Part shown: positions 5,485-6,009 of the stretch, one piece after another
How positions within the stretch are numbered: the first letter of the stretch is position 1
Layout of the letters: each line of letters begins with the position of its first letter
Origin: Alphaproteobacteria bacterium
Lineage (GTDB): Bacteria; Pseudomonadota; Alphaproteobacteria; Rhodobacterales; Rhodobacteraceae
NCBI GenBank assembly: GCA_003696705.1
Contig: RFGD01000065.1
Location: 1 to 6,009, forward strand
Direction of reading: 5' to 3'
Length of the DNA stretch: 6,009 nucleotides
Program-made: the position numbers and the translations under genes
The notes under the pieces: model-generated
The model's input: only the letters and a program-made list of their open reading frames with translations
What the model was told of the DNA's origin: nothing
Database searches by the model: none

Positions 5485-6009
5485 CTAGACCATCAGCTCT
5501 TTCGTGGCCGAAAGCCGAAGCTCGGGGTAGTCGCGTTCGATGCGGTCGATGTCCCACTGAAGGCGCGTCATGTAGACGACGTCGCCGTCATTGTCGTGTG
5601 CGACGTGACCGCGGTTGGCTGCCACGAAACGATCGACGGCGTCGCGCGGCCCCGAGACCCAGCGCGCCGAGGTGAACTGCGTCGGCTCGAAGCGGACGGG
5701 GAGGCCGTATTCCTGTTCGATGCGGCTTGCCAGCACCTCGAACTGAAGCGGGCCGACGACCCCGACGATGAAGCCCGAGCCGATGAGCGGCTTGAAGACC
5801 TTGGCGGCGCCTTCCTCGGCGAACTGCATCAGGGCCTTGTCCAGATGCTTGGCCTTCATCGGGTCGGCGGCGCGAACGGCCTGAAGAAGCTCGGGCGCGA
5901 AGGACGGAATGCCCGTGAAGCGGATGGCTTCGCCCTCGGTCAGGGCGTCGCCGATGCGCAGCTGGCCATGGTTCGGGATGCCGATGATGTCGCCGGCCCA
6001 GGCTTCTTC
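5485..6009 (-). CDS. prfC: Peptide chain release factor 3 (RF3), C-terminal part
   Basis: RF3 is a translational GTPase that promotes release of RF1/RF2 from the ribosome after peptide hydrolysis. Only the last 174 residues lie in the window; the reading frame runs open through the right edge, and the GTPase domain with its G motifs is outside. Full-length proteins are about 530 residues. The visible part matches the post-GTPase domains of RF3: AGDIIGIPNHGQLRIGD near its start, then FTGIPSFAPELL, EEGAAKVFKPL, the VGVVGPLQFEVLASRIEQEY segment and TSARWV. EF-G and the related GTPase LepA lack this FTGIPSFAPE/LQFEVL pattern, so RF3 is favoured strongly. An internal ATG at 5859 is only a methionine within the protein, not the start. 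The gene ends with TAG and precedes the helicase by 196 nt on the same strand. Confidence 0.95.
   Translation of the reverse strand, partial: EEAWAGDIIGIPNHGQLRIGDALTEGEAIRFTGIPSFAPELLQAVRAADPMKAKHLDKALMQFAEEGAAKVFKPLIGSGFIVGVVGPLQFEVLASRIEQEYGLPVRFEPTQFTSARWVSGPRDAVDRFVAANRGHVAHDNDGDVVYMTRLQWDIDRIERDYPELRLSATKELMV

Noticed and set aside
1..6009. A search for mobile elements, CRISPR arrays, tRNA/rRNA genes, toxin-antitoxin or defence genes
   Set aside because: All six coding regions are recognisable housekeeping genes, spacers are short, and no terminal repeats, spaced repeat arrays or tRNA-like folds were seen.

Overview
The window is high-GC, densely coded bacterial DNA. Protein content and gene order point to an alphaproteobacterium, most likely of the Rhodobacteraceae (Rhodobacterales). 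The reasons are a nuoN-birA-coaX-rnj run, an RNase J in a Gram-negative genome, a type III pantothenate kinase, and a DEAD-box helicase whose core closely resembles Rhodobacterales RhlE-type proteins. This placement rests on recalled family features, not on a search.

Plus strand, 1-3582: four genes packed head to tail form the end of what looks like the respiratory complex I (nuo) operon and its usual trailing genes. They are the 3' end of nuoN (complex I membrane subunit), birA (biotin-protein ligase without the DNA-binding domain), coaX (first step of coenzyme A synthesis) and rnj (RNase J). The junctions are an 11-nt overlap, a 9-nt gap and a 4-nt ATGA overlap, so translation is probably coupled and no promoter is expected between the genes. 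A GC-rich hairpin 3 nt after the rnj stop is the probable end of the transcript.

Convergent gap, 3583-3704: about 120 nt with the rnj hairpin and no gene.

Minus strand, 3705-6009: prfC (peptide chain release factor RF3; only the C-terminal 174 residues are in the window) is followed by a 196-nt spacer and then a 527-residue RhlE-type DEAD-box RNA helicase. The spacer holds a 9-bp perfect hairpin (probable prfC terminator), a good sigma70-like promoter (TTGACA, 17 nt, CATATG) with a 9-bp direct repeat at two-helical-turn spacing around its -35 box, and a leader of about 85-90 nt with two mutually exclusive GC-rich hairpins just upstream of the helicase start.

The genes are housekeeping: energy conservation, cofactor attachment and synthesis, RNA decay and remodelling, and translation termination. 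I see no mobile element, CRISPR array, tRNA, rRNA or defence system. The points most worth a second look are the regulatory architecture upstream of the helicase and the tail-to-tail pairing of RNase J with an RNA helicase.
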